NCBI RefSeq assembly: GCF_003952505.1
Contig: NZ_CP034450.1
Coordinates: 1,178,001 to 1,242,000 of the forward strand
Length of the DNA: 64,000 nucleotides
Direction of reading: 5' to 3'
Source of the DNA: Mesorhizobium sp. M4B.F.Ca.ET.058.02.1.1
Lineage (GTDB): Bacteria > Pseudomonadota > Alphaproteobacteria > Rhizobiales > Rhizobiaceae
In this document: positions 8,383-17,074 of the stretch, in pieces
Numbering within the stretch: the stretch's first letter is position 1
Layout: every line of letters begins with the position of its first letter
Translations under genes and position numbers: made by a program
Notes under the pieces: generated by a model
What the model saw: the letters and a program-made list of their open reading frames with translations, nothing else
Databases searched by the model: none
Told to the model about the DNA's origin: nothing

Positions 8383-9384
8383 ATGGCGAACCAGAACATC
8401 GACCATGCCTTCACCGCCCGCTCCAAGACGGGCGCGTCCCTCGAGCCGACCTATGCCGGCGCGCTGTCTTTCATGCGGCGCAAATACACGAAGGACGTGA
8501 AGGGCGCGGACGCCGTGGTGTGGGGCATTCCCTTCGACGCCGCCGTCACCAACCGGCCGGGCGCACGCTTCGGGCCACAGGCGATCCGCCGCGCCTCGGC
8601 GATCCTCGACAACGACCCGCAGTACCCGTTCTCGCGCGACCTGTTCGAGCACCTCGCCGTCGTCGACTACGGCGACTGCCTGCTCGACAGCGGCAACCAT
8701 CAGAAGACGCCCGGCACGATCGAGCGCGAGGCGGCCAGGATCCTGAAATCAGGCGCCTTCCTGTTGTCGCTCGGCGGCGACCATTTCGTCACCTGGCCGC
8801 TGCTCAAGGCGCATGCCGCCATCCACGGACCGCTGGCGATGGTGCAGTTCGACGCCCATCAGGACACCTGGCCGGACGACGGCAAACGCATCGACCACGG
8901 CTCTTTCGTCGGACGCGCGGTGAAAGAAGGCATCATCGATCCCGACCGTTCGATCCAGATCGGTATCCGCACGCACGCCCCCGATACGTTCGGCATCAAG
9001 ATCCTCTACGGTCATGAGGTCGAGGAGATGCGGGCGTCCGACATCGCCTATGCCATCGTAGACCGCACCGGCGGCAGGAAGACCTACCTCACCTTCGACA
9101 TCGACTGCCTGGACCCGGCCTTCGCGCCGGGCACCGGCACGCCGGTCGCCGGTGGCCCATCCTCGGCGAAGATCCTGTCGACGCTGCGCCAGCTCGGCCA
9201 GGTCGACATTGTCGGCGCCGACGTGGTCGAGGTTGCGCCCGCTTACGATCATGCCGATATAACGGCGATCGCGGGCTCCATGGTGGCGATGCACTATCTG
9301 GGCCTGGTGGCAGAACGAAAAGCCCGGCTCGAGGAGCTGAACAACGGCAATACTGTTGCAGTCAATCATGCTCAGGGCATATAG
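8383..9384 (+). CDS. speB: Agmatinase (ureohydrolase family)
   Basis: The 333-residue ureohydrolase has all manganese-binding segments: GGDH at 131-134, DAHQD at 157-161 and FDIDCLDP at about 238-245, followed by APGTGTPVAGG. Agmatinase splits agmatine into putrescine and urea in polyamine synthesis. Closely related guanidino-hydrolases share these motifs, so the exact substrate is inferred. The start is preceded by GAGG at 7 bases. It stands 30 bases before argC in the same direction, which places two arginine-related genes in one likely transcript. Confidence 0.88.
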   Translation: MANQNIDHAFTARSKTGASLEPTYAGALSFMRRKYTKDVKGADAVVWGIPFDAAVTNRPGARFGPQAIRRASAILDNDPQYPFSRDLFEHLAVVDYGDCLLDSGNHQKTPGTIEREAARILKSGAFLLSLGGDHFVTWPLLKAHAAIHGPLAMVQFDAHQDTWPDDGKRIDHGSFVGRAVKEGIIDPDRSIQIGIRTHAPDTFGIKILYGHEVEEMRASDIAYAIVDRTGGRKTYLTFDIDCLDPAFAPGTGTPVAGGPSSAKILSTLRQLGQVDIVGADVVEVAPAYDHADITAIAGSMVAMHYLGLVAERKARLEELNNGNTVAVNHAQGI

Positions 9385-9414
9385 CACTGAAATCGCAGGG
9401 AATTTTCAAAGGCA

Positions 9415-10347
9415 ATGAAACCAAAAATCTTCATCGACGGCGAACACGGCACGACCGGGCTGCAGATCAGAGCGCTGCTGGCGGAGCGGGGCGACCTTGA
9501 GATCATCTCCATCCCCACCGAGCGCCGCAAGGAAACGGCGGCGAGAGCCGAGTTTCTCAACGCCGCCGACGTCGCGATCCTCTGCCTGCCGGACGCCGCT
9601 GCCAAGGAAAGCGTCTCGTTGATCGAGAACGACACCACCAGGGTGATCGACGCCTCGACAGCGCACCGCGTCGCGGCGGGCTGGGAATATGGCTTTGCCG
9701 AAATGGACAAGGACCAGGCGAGGAAGATCGCAGCAGCGAAGCGCGTCGCCAATCCCGGCTGCTGGCCGCAAGGGCCGATCGCGACGCTCAGGCCGCTGGT
9801 GTCGGCCGGATTGCTGCCCGCCGATTTCCCGATCACGGTCAACGGCATTTCCGGCTATTCCGGCGGCGGCCGGCCGATGATCGAGGACTATGTCGGCAAG
9901 GGCGAGGACGCACCCGAATTCCTGCCCTACGGGCTGACCCTGCAGCACAAGCACGTGCCGGAGCTCAGGACCTACGCCAAGCTTTCGCACGACCCGATCA
10001 TGCAACCGGCGGTCGGCAATTTCGCGCAAGGCATGATCACTGTGGTGCCCCTGCAACTCGGCTCGCTTGACCGCGTGCCGACCGGCGCCGAAATGCACGC
10101 CGCGCTCGCCGATCATTTCGCTTCGATCGAGGGCGGCGTGGTCGAGGTCGCGCCCTACACGCATCTGGAGCGCATCGCCGAGGTCGATCCGGAAATCTAC
10201 AACGGCACCAACAAGATGAAGGTCTATGTGTTCGCCAATGACGAGCGGGCGCAGGCGCTTCTGGTCGCCGTCTATGACAATCTCGGCAAGGGCGCGTCGG
10301 GTGCCGCCGTGCAGAACATGGACCTGATGCTCGGTCTCGCCCCGTAA
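9415..10347 (+). CDS. argC: N-acetyl-gamma-glutamyl-phosphate reductase (short, type 2)
   Basis: The 310-residue protein is the shorter ArgC form. It has an NAD(P)-binding start (KIFIDGEHGTTGLQI), the catalytic Cys116 in NPGCWPQG, and the GISGYSGGG segment. It reduces N-acetylglutamyl phosphate to the semialdehyde, the third step of arginine synthesis. Rhizobial argC commonly sits with rpsI upstream; here speB and a few other genes lie between. It probably shares a transcript with speB. Confidence 0.95.
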   Translation: MKPKIFIDGEHGTTGLQIRALLAERGDLEIISIPTERRKETAARAEFLNAADVAILCLPDAAAKESVSLIENDTTRVIDASTAHRVAAGWEYGFAEMDKDQARKIAAAKRVANPGCWPQGPIATLRPLVSAGLLPADFPITVNGISGYSGGGRPMIEDYVGKGEDAPEFLPYGLTLQHKHVPELRTYAKLSHDPIMQPAVGNFAQGMITVVPLQLGSLDRVPTGAEMHAALADHFASIEGGVVEVAPYTHLERIAEVDPEIYNGTNKMKVYVFANDERAQALLVAVYDNLGKGASGAAVQNMDLMLGLAP

Positions 10348-10559
10348 GCGGGCAGGCGGGAATTCCCGACGGGCGAAGCTGCGGCAGGAGATCCGCCACG
10401 ATGAAGGCGAAGCTCGTGGCCGCTCAGGCCCGCTGACAAAGGCGGTCGGCCATCAGCAGTCGGCCGCTTCTGCCCGTCAGGCCGAATTCGACAGTCAGAC
10501 AGCAAGCAGCTCCACCACCTTCTGGACGTGAAGATACCCACCACCTCAGGCGACGTGGC

Positions 10560-11651
10560 TCAGCTTGCGAGCTTGACCTCATGCGGTAGCGGATAGGCGC
10601 CCTTGGTGCCGCGCCAGTGCGCGGCGGCAAAGCCCAACAGCACGAGCGCGAAACCCTGGTGGGTCAGCGCCATATGCAGCGGCACCTGCATCAGCAGCGT
10701 GCCGATGCCGATCGACGCCTGCACCAGGACGATAAGGAACAGCAGCGTCGCGCGACGCGCATGGGTCGTTCCCGGCAGACGCCGGCGGGTTGCGATCATG
10801 TGCCAGAGCGCCACCGCGAAGACCGTGTAGGCGCCGATGCGGTGGACGAACTGCACCGTCTTCGGGTTCTCGAAGAAATTGCGCCAGGCAGGCTCGAGCA
10901 GGAGCAGATCGCCTGGAACCAGCCTGCCGTCCATCAGCGGCCAGGTGTTGTAGCTCAAGCCGGCGTCGAGCCCGGCGACCAACCCGCCGAGATAGATCTG
11001 CACCAGCGCCAGAAGCACGATGACGCCGGCAAGCCGCTGCGTCGAGCGGTCGGCGGCGAGCTCGGAATGCGGCGCCAGCCCACGCGCGACCACCATCGTG
11101 GCGGTGAAGATCAGCGCCGCCAGCGTCAGATGCGTGGCCAGCCGGTACTGGCTGACCGAGACGCGGTCGACAAGGCCGGACGCGACCATCCACCAGCCGA
11201 TGGCGCCCTGCAGGCCGCCGAGCAGCAGGATGCCGATGAGCTTCGGCCCCAGGCCGCGCTCGATACGGCGCGTCGCCCAGAAGAACAGCAGCGGCAGGGC
11301 AAAGACGACGCCGACGCTGCGCGCCAGAATGCGGTGCACCCACTCCCACCAGAAGATCGACTTGAACGCGTCGATGCTCATCCCTTTGTTGAGCTCGGCA
11401 TATTGCGGGATCTGCTGGTAGCGCTGGAATTCCTCCTGCCACTCGGCATCGTTGAGTGGCGGGATGACACCATGGATCGGCTGCCATTCGGTGATCGACA
11501 GGCCGGATTCGGTAAGCCTGGTGGCGCCGCCGACCAGCACCAGGGCGAACAGCACGAGAAGCACGAAATACAGCCAACCGCGCAGTTGCGCCCGGTTGCG
11601 CAGGTCGCGATCGCGGGCGGCATAGGGTGCGGCAGCAGTGATGGCAGCCAT
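10560..11651 (-). CDS. ctaA: Heme A synthase (CtaA/COX15)
   Basis: The 363-residue eight-helix inner-membrane protein has the CtaA/COX15 signatures [48 protein letters not shown] and [11 protein letters not shown]. Their histidines coordinate the two hemes. It oxidises the C8 methyl of heme O to make heme A for cytochrome aa3 oxidase. The ATG giving [14 protein letters not shown] was chosen over an upstream in-frame TTG, which lacks family similarity. The cytochrome oxidase genes it serves are outside this window. Confidence 0.95.
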   Translation of the reverse strand: MAAITAAAPYAARDRDLRNRAQLRGWLYFVLLVLFALVLVGGATRLTESGLSITEWQPIHGVIPPLNDAEWQEEFQRYQQIPQYAELNKGMSIDAFKSIFWWEWVHRILARSVGVVFALPLLFFWATRRIERGLGPKLIGILLLGGLQGAIGWWMVASGLVDRVSVSQYRLATHLTLAALIFTATMVVARGLAPHSELAADRSTQRLAGVIVLLALVQIYLGGLVAGLDAGLSYNTWPLMDGRLVPGDLLLLEPAWRNFFENPKTVQFVHRIGAYTVFAVALWHMIATRRRLPGTTHARRATLLFLIVLVQASIGIGTLLMQVPLHMALTHQGFALVLLGFAAAHWRGTKGAYPLPHEVKLAS

Positions 11652-11803
11652 CGTTGTGTTCCGGCAATTGAGGTCGCGGGATTGGTGGACCAAGGCAGCC
11701 CCGGTGGCAAGACCGGGCAGCGCGGCACGCCGTCGCGCCGCCGATGACGGGTTGCGCGCACCCGCCGATCGGCCTAAGCGGTAGCGGTCAGAGAGATCGC
11801 GAC

Positions 11804-12019
11804 ATGCCCATTCGCCTGAAAAAGCTGATCGGAACCGTGCTGCTGGTGGCGCTGGTCGTCATCTACGCGCTGGTGGCGTCGATCGTGGCGGTTGCCCAAC
11901 TGTCGGAATCGAGCCCGCTGGTGCATCTGCTGTTCTTCCTGTTGAGCGGCCTGCTGTGGGTGCTGCCTGCGATGGGCATCATCAAGTGGCTGATCATCGA
12001 ACCGCGGCCCAAGGGCTGA
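11804..12019 (+). CDS. DUF2842 family small membrane protein
   Basis: The 71-residue protein has two predicted transmembrane helices (about residues 8-29 and 38-60) and a positively charged end. It matches the DUF2842 pattern of small alphaproteobacterial proteins ([19 protein letters not shown] ... [12 protein letters not shown]). It is divergent from ctaA across about 150 bases, a pairing that recurs in rhizobia and hints at a link with respiratory-complex assembly (inference only). Its function is unknown. Confidence 0.8.
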   Translation: MPIRLKKLIGTVLLVALVVIYALVASIVAVAQLSESSPLVHLLFFLLSGLLWVLPAMGIIKWLIIEPRPKG

Positions 12020-12129
12020 AGCGCGGCGTCTGCGAAGGCGCAAACGGGAACGTGATTTCCTTCCCGCTTGACGAACACATATCTCAATGGTTATACGTTT
12101 CGATCAATAGCCCTCAGGTTATCGATCCC

Positions 12130-12453
12130 ATGACGAACGCACACGACCTGCTGTTCAGAACACTTGCCGATCCGACCCGGCGCGCCATCTTCGAACGACT
12201 GTGCCAGAAGGGAGAGCAGACCGTAGGCGCCCTTACGGCCCAGTCCGGGGTTTCGCAGCCGGCCGTGTCGAAGCATCTCGGTGTCCTGCGGCAGGCCGGC
12301 CTGGTGCGCGACCGCCATGAGGGACGGCAGACCCACTACAGCGCGCAGATCGGCGCGTTGTCGCCGCTGATGGACTGGACACGGCAGATGGCAGGCTTTT
12401 GGGAAAGCCGGTTCGACGACCTCGAGGATCTGCTCAAAAGGATAGATCAATGA
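12130..12453 (+). CDS. ArsR family transcriptional regulator
   Basis: The 107-residue winged-helix protein has FRTLADPTRRAIFERL, then QSGVSQPAVSKHLGVLRQAGLVRDRHEGRQTHYSA, the ArsR recognition helix and wing. No metal-binding cysteine pair of the ArsR/SmtB type is seen. It belongs to the branch paired with SRPBCC proteins (SdpR/YczB-like). Its stop overlaps the next start by four bases (ATGA), so the two are translationally coupled. It is the first gene of a six-gene operon and probably represses it. Confidence 0.92.
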   Translation: MTNAHDLLFRTLADPTRRAIFERLCQKGEQTVGALTAQSGVSQPAVSKHLGVLRQAGLVRDRHEGRQTHYSAQIGALSPLMDWTRQMAGFWESRFDDLEDLLKRIDQ

Positions 12454-12860
12454 ACGATGCCGCTACCGAAACACGCTCCATAGTCGTCGAGCGGGAGATA
12501 CCTTATCCGCCGGAAAAGATCTGGCGCGCGCTGACGCAACCGCATCTGATCGAGGAGTGGTTGATGAAGAACAATTTCAGGCCGATCGTGGCCCACCGCT
12601 TCAATCTCAGCGCGGACTGGGGCGGCGTCGATTGCCAGGTCCGGACCGTCGAGCCCAACAGGACGCTGTCCTACAGCTGGGACACCAAGGATCTCGAGAG
12701 CGTGGTCACCTGGACGCTCACCCCCACGGGCACGGGAACCCATTTGCGCATGGAGCAGACGGGCTTCCGGTCCGATCAGGAACCATACTTCCGCGGCGCA
12801 ACCGTCGGCTGGCCGAGGTTCCTTGCAGCCCTGGAGCAGGTGCTGGCGCGGATGGACTGA
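12450..12860 (+). CDS. SRPBCC domain protein (AHSA1-like)
   Basis: The 136-residue protein has the START-like/AHSA1 pattern REIPYPPEKIWRALTQPHLIEEWL near the N-terminus and a C-terminal amphipathic helix. The fold makes a deep hydrophobic pocket for small ligands. ArsR-SRPBCC pairs are very common, and the SRPBCC partner may sense a ligand or be an enzyme; the ligand is unknown here. It overlaps the ArsR gene by four bases and precedes a VOC gene by 63 bases. Confidence 0.9.
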   Translation: MNDAATETRSIVVEREIPYPPEKIWRALTQPHLIEEWLMKNNFRPIVAHRFNLSADWGGVDCQVRTVEPNRTLSYSWDTKDLESVVTWTLTPTGTGTHLRMEQTGFRSDQEPYFRGATVGWPRFLAALEQVLARMD

Positions 12861-12923
12861 GGCCAGCCGGCGCGCTTCGCGGCGCCGTGATCCCCGAACG
12901 CGAGAACCAGAGGAAGAAGCAGA

Positions 12924-13316
12924 ATGAAGATCAAGCTGGCGAAAGTGTATGTGGACGACCAGGAAAGGGCCCTGGCCTTCTACACCGACGTTCTCGGCTT
13001 CACCAAGAAGGCCGATTTCAGCAATGGACCGTTTCGCTGGCTGACGGTGGCCTCGTCCGACGAGCCCGAGGGGACCGAACTGCAGCTGGCGCTGAACGAC
13101 AATCCCGCGGCCAAGTCTTACCAACAGGCGATGTTCAAGCAGGGCCAGCCCGCCGTCATGCTCTTCACGGACGACATCAAGGGCGACCACGAGCGCATCA
13201 AGGAACGTGGCGGCGCCTTCGCCATGGCGCCGACCGAAGTCACCGGCTCGACCATCGCGCAGGTGAACGACAGCTGCGGCAATCTCGTCCAGATTACTCA
13301 ATTGGCCCGCTGGTAG
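12924..13316 (+). CDS. VOC family protein
   Basis: The 130-residue glyoxalase-fold protein starts KIKLAKVYVDDQERALAFYTDVLGF and ends with DSCGNLVQITQL. The usual metal-ligand Glu of the last strand appears replaced by Gln (NLVQI), so metal-dependent catalysis is doubtful and a binding role is possible. AGAGGAAG lies ahead of the ATG. It is the third gene of the ArsR-led operon. Confidence 0.88.
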   Translation: MKIKLAKVYVDDQERALAFYTDVLGFTKKADFSNGPFRWLTVASSDEPEGTELQLALNDNPAAKSYQQAMFKQGQPAVMLFTDDIKGDHERIKERGGAFAMAPTEVTGSTIAQVNDSCGNLVQITQLARW

Positions 13317-13348
13317 GGTTCCCGTTGGCTTTTTCAGAGGAGGTCGCA

Positions 13349-13570
13349 TTGAGCCTTAGCCAATGGATTCGGCAAATTCATCGTTGGCTGTCGATCGCCT
13401 TTACGGTGACCGTCATCGCCAACTTCGTCGCCATGGCATTGGGGGAGCCTCCGGCTTGGGTGGTCTACTCGCCACTCCTGCCGCTCTTCCTGCTGCTGTT
13501 TTCCGGCCTGTACATGTTCGTGCTGCCTTATCTCGCTAGGTCACGCGACGAGCAGCGCGCGGGCGGATAG
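13349..13570 (+). CDS. Small two-helix membrane protein (TTG start)
   Basis: The 73-residue protein was placed at a TTG because a very strong site AGAGGAGG lies 5 bases upstream and no ATG fits. It has two hydrophobic stretches (about residues 14-32 and 40-62) and ends in a charged tail RSRDEQRAGG. Its stop codon touches the ATG of the next gene directly, so it belongs to the same operon. The family is not recognised; a membrane partner for the operon's stress or ligand response is possible but unproven. Confidence 0.75.
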   Translation: MSLSQWIRQIHRWLSIAFTVTVIANFVAMALGEPPAWVVYSPLLPLFLLLFSGLYMFVLPYLARSRDEQRAGG

Positions 13571-14023
13571 ATGGCCAAGGCGCGCCAACGATCGAAGCTC
13601 ACCGCCCAGCGGCCCGGCGCGGAGCCGGTCCTGCTCTCAGGCGGCAACCCGCAGATCGCCAAGGGCTATGGCGACGCCCCGGTGCAGGCCTACATCGCCG
13701 CCATGCCGGGCTGGAAGCGCGATGTCGGCCGCCGCCTCGACGCGCTGATCGAGCGTAGCCTCCCCAGCGTCGAAAAGGCGGTGAAATGGAACTCGCCGCT
13801 CTACGGGGTCGAGGGCCAGGGCTGGTTCCTCGGCATTCATTGCTTCACCAACTACGTCAAGGTGGCCTTCTTCCGCGGAACATCGCTCAGCCCGCTGCCC
13901 CCAGGCGAGTCCAGGACCAAGGAAACGCGCTACCTCGACATCCGCGAGGACGATCCAGTCGACGAAGCCCAGGTCGCCGACTGGGTGAGGCAGGCCAGCC
14001 GGTTGCCGGGCGAAAAGATGTGA
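13571..14023 (+). CDS. DUF1801 domain protein
   Basis: The 150-residue protein has the DUF1801/YdhG-like pattern VQAYIAAMPGWKRDVGRRLDALIERSLP followed by VEKAVKWNSPLYGVEGQGWFLGI and YVKVAFFRG. The fold is related to the frataxin/YjbR-like family and its function is unknown. It begins directly after the stop of the small membrane protein gene and is followed by a second DUF1801 gene, which suggests an old duplication within the operon. Confidence 0.88.
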   Translation: MAKARQRSKLTAQRPGAEPVLLSGGNPQIAKGYGDAPVQAYIAAMPGWKRDVGRRLDALIERSLPSVEKAVKWNSPLYGVEGQGWFLGIHCFTNYVKVAFFRGTSLSPLPPGESRTKETRYLDIREDDPVDEAQVADWVRQASRLPGEKM

Positions 14024-14074
14024 CCAGCCGATGGACACGAGGGGCAAACAACACGAAGGAAGTGACCGCCAGCC

Positions 14075-14473
14075 ATGAAGAATAGCGCATCGCCGGAAAG
14101 CAAGTCTCCTTCGCAGCTGATAGACGCCAGGATCGAGGAGTTAGGCGACTGGAGGGGTCAGATGCTCAGCCGGCTCCGCGCTCTGATCAGGGACGCCGAT
14201 CCCGACGTCGTGGAGGAGTGGAAATGGCGGGGCGTTCCGGTGTGGGAGGACGCCGGCATGATCTGCACGGGCGAGACCTACAAGGCCGTCGTCAAGCTGA
14301 CCTTCGCCAAGGGGGCTGCCCTGGAAGACCCCTCCAGTCTCTTCAACTCCAGCCTGGAGGGCAACACCAGGCGCGCCATCGACTTCCACGAGGGCGATGC
14401 GATAAACGCGGAGGCTCTGAAGGCGCTGGTTCGCGCGGCTGTGAGCCTGAACAAGTCCAAGGCCAGGAAATAA
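14075..14473 (+). CDS. DUF1801 domain protein (second copy)
   Basis: The 132-residue DUF1801 protein has LRALIRDADPDVVEEWKWRGVPVWEDAGMICTGETYK and VKLTFAKGAAL. Similarity to the upstream DUF1801 protein is at the family level, so the two are divergent paralogues. GGAAG lies about 12 bases before the ATG. It is the last gene of the ArsR operon; a large dispersed repeat begins 28 bases downstream and may end the transcript. Confidence 0.88.
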   Translation: MKNSASPESKSPSQLIDARIEELGDWRGQMLSRLRALIRDADPDVVEEWKWRGVPVWEDAGMICTGETYKAVVKLTFAKGAALEDPSSLFNSSLEGNTRRAIDFHEGDAINAEALKALVRAAVSLNKSKARK

Positions 14474-14500
14474 TCCGCGGGATCGACCGGCGGCGGCCAA

Positions 14501-14640
14501 GGTCTGTTGAGATGCAGGTCAGGCCGAGTCGAAAACGGTGATTTCCAAGAACCGGAGCGGAGCGTACTTAAAGTACGTGAGCACCGGAAGCGCAGGAAAG
14601 CGCCGTTTGCAGGCTGGCCTCACCTGAATATCAACAGACC
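14501..14640. repeat. 140-bp inverted-repeat element
   Basis: The element begins GGTCTGTTGA and ends TCAACAGACC. The left arm (14501-14546) and the reverse complement of the right arm match at most positions, and the centre carries the palindrome GTACTTAAAGTAC. It looks like a non-coding dispersed rhizobial intergenic element, or a miniature transposable element without a transposase. Its last base is the last base of the stop codon of the neighbouring deacetylase gene. Confidence 0.8.
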
Positions 14641-15698
14641 TAGATCGTCACCACCATTTTGCCGGCATTGGCGAGCGGCGTCGTAACCCCGGACAGCATC
14701 GTGCGAATATGGGCGACGCTCTGGTAGCGTCCGTTGACGGAGATGCGCGGCAAGGCGTGCAGGAAGCCGGCATGCTCGGCGCGCAACACGCCATGGCGCG
14801 TCGTCACCGCCGAGACATAGCCGGCGTCGGTGGCAAAGCCCACTTCGCGGCGGCCGACGGCGCTGGCATAGCCATAGGGATAGGCGAGATGGCGCGGTTC
14901 CTGGCCGAGCTTTTCCAGCAATATGCGCCGGACATCGCCGATCTCATGCCGGGCATCGGCTTCCGGAAGCCGCTTCAAGTTGAGATGGTTGACGGTGTGG
15001 GCGCCGATCGTCACCAGCCTGTGTCCTGCCATGGCGCGGATCTCGTCCCAGCTCATCAGCGTGCTCGGGCGCCTTGTCTCCAGATCGATGCCGTTAGCGC
15101 GCGCGAATTCGCGCAGCGTCGCGCGCTGGTCCTCCTCGCGCACCTCCGCGGTCAGCCAGCTATGCAGGCGCGCATTGGCTTGGAGTTTTTTCCCCCGCGT
15201 CGAGCAATCGATCGTCACGGAGCCGTCCGGCATCGTCAGCGTCAGCCGATCGCGGGCGTTGACGATATCCTCGATCACGTCCCACCAAAGATCGGAGGCG
15301 CCGTCGATCAGACCGGGCGCGACATAGATGGCGATCGGGGCGCCGTGCTTTTCCAACACCGGCAGCGCCTCAGTCATGTTGTCGCGATAGGCGTCGTCAG
15401 CGGTGATGGTGGCGAACTGACCGCCCTTGCCGCCGTGCTTGATACGTTCGATCGCCTCGTCCAGCGAAACGAAAGCGTAGCCTTCGGCCCTCATGTCGGC
15501 GATGAGGGCGTCGAGGAAGCCGGGCGCGATGTTCAGGTGACGGTTGACGCCGTTCGGCTTCTCCGGCGTCGCGGTGACCCGGTGCAGCATGAGGATGGCG
15601 CCGATGCCGCCGACAAACGGCTTTGCCAGCGGGGCAAGGCCGGTGTAGCGGGCAACGTTCAGCGCCAGTTTCCGGATTGCTTCACCCCCGTCGATCAT
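14640..15698 (-). CDS. Polysaccharide deacetylase family protein (NodB homology)
   Basis: The 352-residue protein carries the NodB-type core: ILMLHRVT at the start, TADDAYRDN at about residues 105-115 (a first motif with TADD in place of TFDD) and TIGAHTVNHLNL for the metal-binding His pair. The family removes N- or O-acetyl groups from polysaccharides. The start with GAAGGA 5 bases upstream was chosen over an ATG 27 bases earlier. It is divergent from the CelD-like acetyltransferase, the start of the exopolysaccharide region, so modification of that polymer is a reasonable role. Its stop overlaps the 140-bp repeat. Confidence 0.87.
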   Translation of the reverse strand: MIDGGEAIRKLALNVARYTGLAPLAKPFVGGIGAILMLHRVTATPEKPNGVNRHLNIAPGFLDALIADMRAEGYAFVSLDEAIERIKHGGKGGQFATITADDAYRDNMTEALPVLEKHGAPIAIYVAPGLIDGASDLWWDVIEDIVNARDRLTLTMPDGSVTIDCSTRGKKLQANARLHSWLTAEVREEDQRATLREFARANGIDLETRRPSTLMSWDEIRAMAGHRLVTIGAHTVNHLNLKRLPEADARHEIGDVRRILLEKLGQEPRHLAYPYGYASAVGRREVGFATDAGYVSAVTTRHGVLRAEHAGFLHALPRISVNGRYQSVAHIRTMLSGVTTPLANAGKMVVTI

Positions 15699-15788
15699 TC
15701 CTTCACCTTTTGCGCCTAGGCTCATCCAGCATGCGACGTGCCCATGCGTACCCCCAGGTTGAGACGAATACGCCTTAAGGATTGAGGT

Positions 15789-17015
15789 ATGGTTGACGCC
15801 ACCGCGTCATTTGACGGCAATCGGCTGGCCGCGCGCGAGACACCGCCACGCACCATGCCGGTCGGTCACGCCGGCCTGTCGGTGACCATCGGCGACGGCG
15901 CGGCACTTGCAACTTACGCGCGATTCTGCGCTTCGGCGCTGTTCGCGCCGGCGCAAAGTGCCGTTTGGGTAAGCAACTGGGCTCGGGCGGTTCAGCCCGA
16001 CATTGTCGTTGCGGCACTCAGCGTCGAAAACGAGCAGGTGCTTTCTCTGGCCCTTGAAGTCGTCAGCCGTGGACCATTCCGCATCGCCCGCTTCATGGGT
16101 GGCCGCCATGCCAACGGCAATTTCGCCGCCGCTGCGCCGGGCCGGCTGCCAAGCGCCGACGCCGCGGCGGTCCGTTCGATGCTGAAGACCATCGCCCGGG
16201 CGCGACCCGACATCGACCTGATCTCGCTGGAGCGGCTGCTGCCCGACCTCGACGGCGTCGGCAATCCGCTCGCCGCCCTGCCCCATTTTCCGAGCCCGAA
16301 TCTGTCGCTCGGCGTCGATCTCGACGGCGGCTTCGACGCGCTGCTGGCGCGCGCCAGCGGCAAGCGCAAGCGCAAGAAGCACCGTTCGCAGACGCGCAAA
16401 TTCGAGGCGGTCGGCGCCTTCCGCCGTATCGAGGCGCGCACGCGCGCGGAGGTGGACAGGCTGCTCGATGCCTTCCTCGACATGAAGGAGGTGCGCTTCC
16501 GCAAGATGGGCATCGCCAATGTGTTCGGCGAGCCGGAGGTCCGCGCCTTCTTCCGCACCCTGTTCACCGAAGCGCTGGCAGAGGGAAAACCGTCGTTTGT
16601 GTTGCATGGCCTGGAAGTCGCCGGCAAGCTGCGCGCCGTCACCGGATCGAGCCTCTCGGGCAAGCGCCTGATCTGCGAGTTCGGCGCGATCGCCGAGGAC
16701 GATCTCGCCTTCACGAGCCCCGGCGATTTCCTGTTCTTCGACAACATCCAGGAAGCCTGCCAGGCCGGATTCGGCGTCTATGACTTCTCGGTCGGCGACG
16801 AACCCTACAAGCGGCTATGGTGCGATATTGAGACCCAGCATTTCGAGGTGCTGGTGCCGCTGACGCTGAAAGGCCGCGCGCTGGCGCTGGCGCTCCGGCA
16901 AGGCGCGCGGACAAAGGCCATCATCAAGAACAGCCCGCTCATCTGGAAGCTGACCAAGATGCTACGCCGCAAGGCCGCCGGACAGGCGGCGCCTGCCGCC
17001 GAGGACGACAACTAA
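15789..17015 (+). CDS. GNAT family N-acetyltransferase, CelD/BioF2-like
   Basis: The 408-residue protein fits the BioF2-like double-GNAT fold (the family of CelD/BcsL of rhizobial cellulose clusters and FemAB-like proteins). Recognisable parts are SNWARAVQP, the basic GKRKRKKHRSQTRKFE loop at about residue 195, KEVRFRKMGIANVF and the late FLFFDNIQEACQAGFGVYDFSVGDEPYKRLWC. It is likely to acylate a sugar or nucleotide sugar during polysaccharide synthesis. The genomic setting, between a deacetylase and a Wzz-like gene, supports this. The substrate is unknown. Confidence 0.82.
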   Translation: MVDATASFDGNRLAARETPPRTMPVGHAGLSVTIGDGAALATYARFCASALFAPAQSAVWVSNWARAVQPDIVVAALSVENEQVLSLALEVVSRGPFRIARFMGGRHANGNFAAAAPGRLPSADAAAVRSMLKTIARARPDIDLISLERLLPDLDGVGNPLAALPHFPSPNLSLGVDLDGGFDALLARASGKRKRKKHRSQTRKFEAVGAFRRIEARTRAEVDRLLDAFLDMKEVRFRKMGIANVFGEPEVRAFFRTLFTEALAEGKPSFVLHGLEVAGKLRAVTGSSLSGKRLICEFGAIAEDDLAFTSPGDFLFFDNIQEACQAGFGVYDFSVGDEPYKRLWCDIETQHFEVLVPLTLKGRALALALRQGARTKAIIKNSPLIWKLTKMLRRKAAGQAAPAAEDDN

Positions 17016-17074
17016 TCACTGACCGCTGAGACCATTCGAACGATGCCCCGGCAAGCGGCCAGAGAATCGCGGTC

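Noticed and set aside
10401-10436. An 11-codon frame after argC with AGGAG upstream
   Set aside because: Too short and without any leader-peptide logic such as a run of one amino acid; likely chance.
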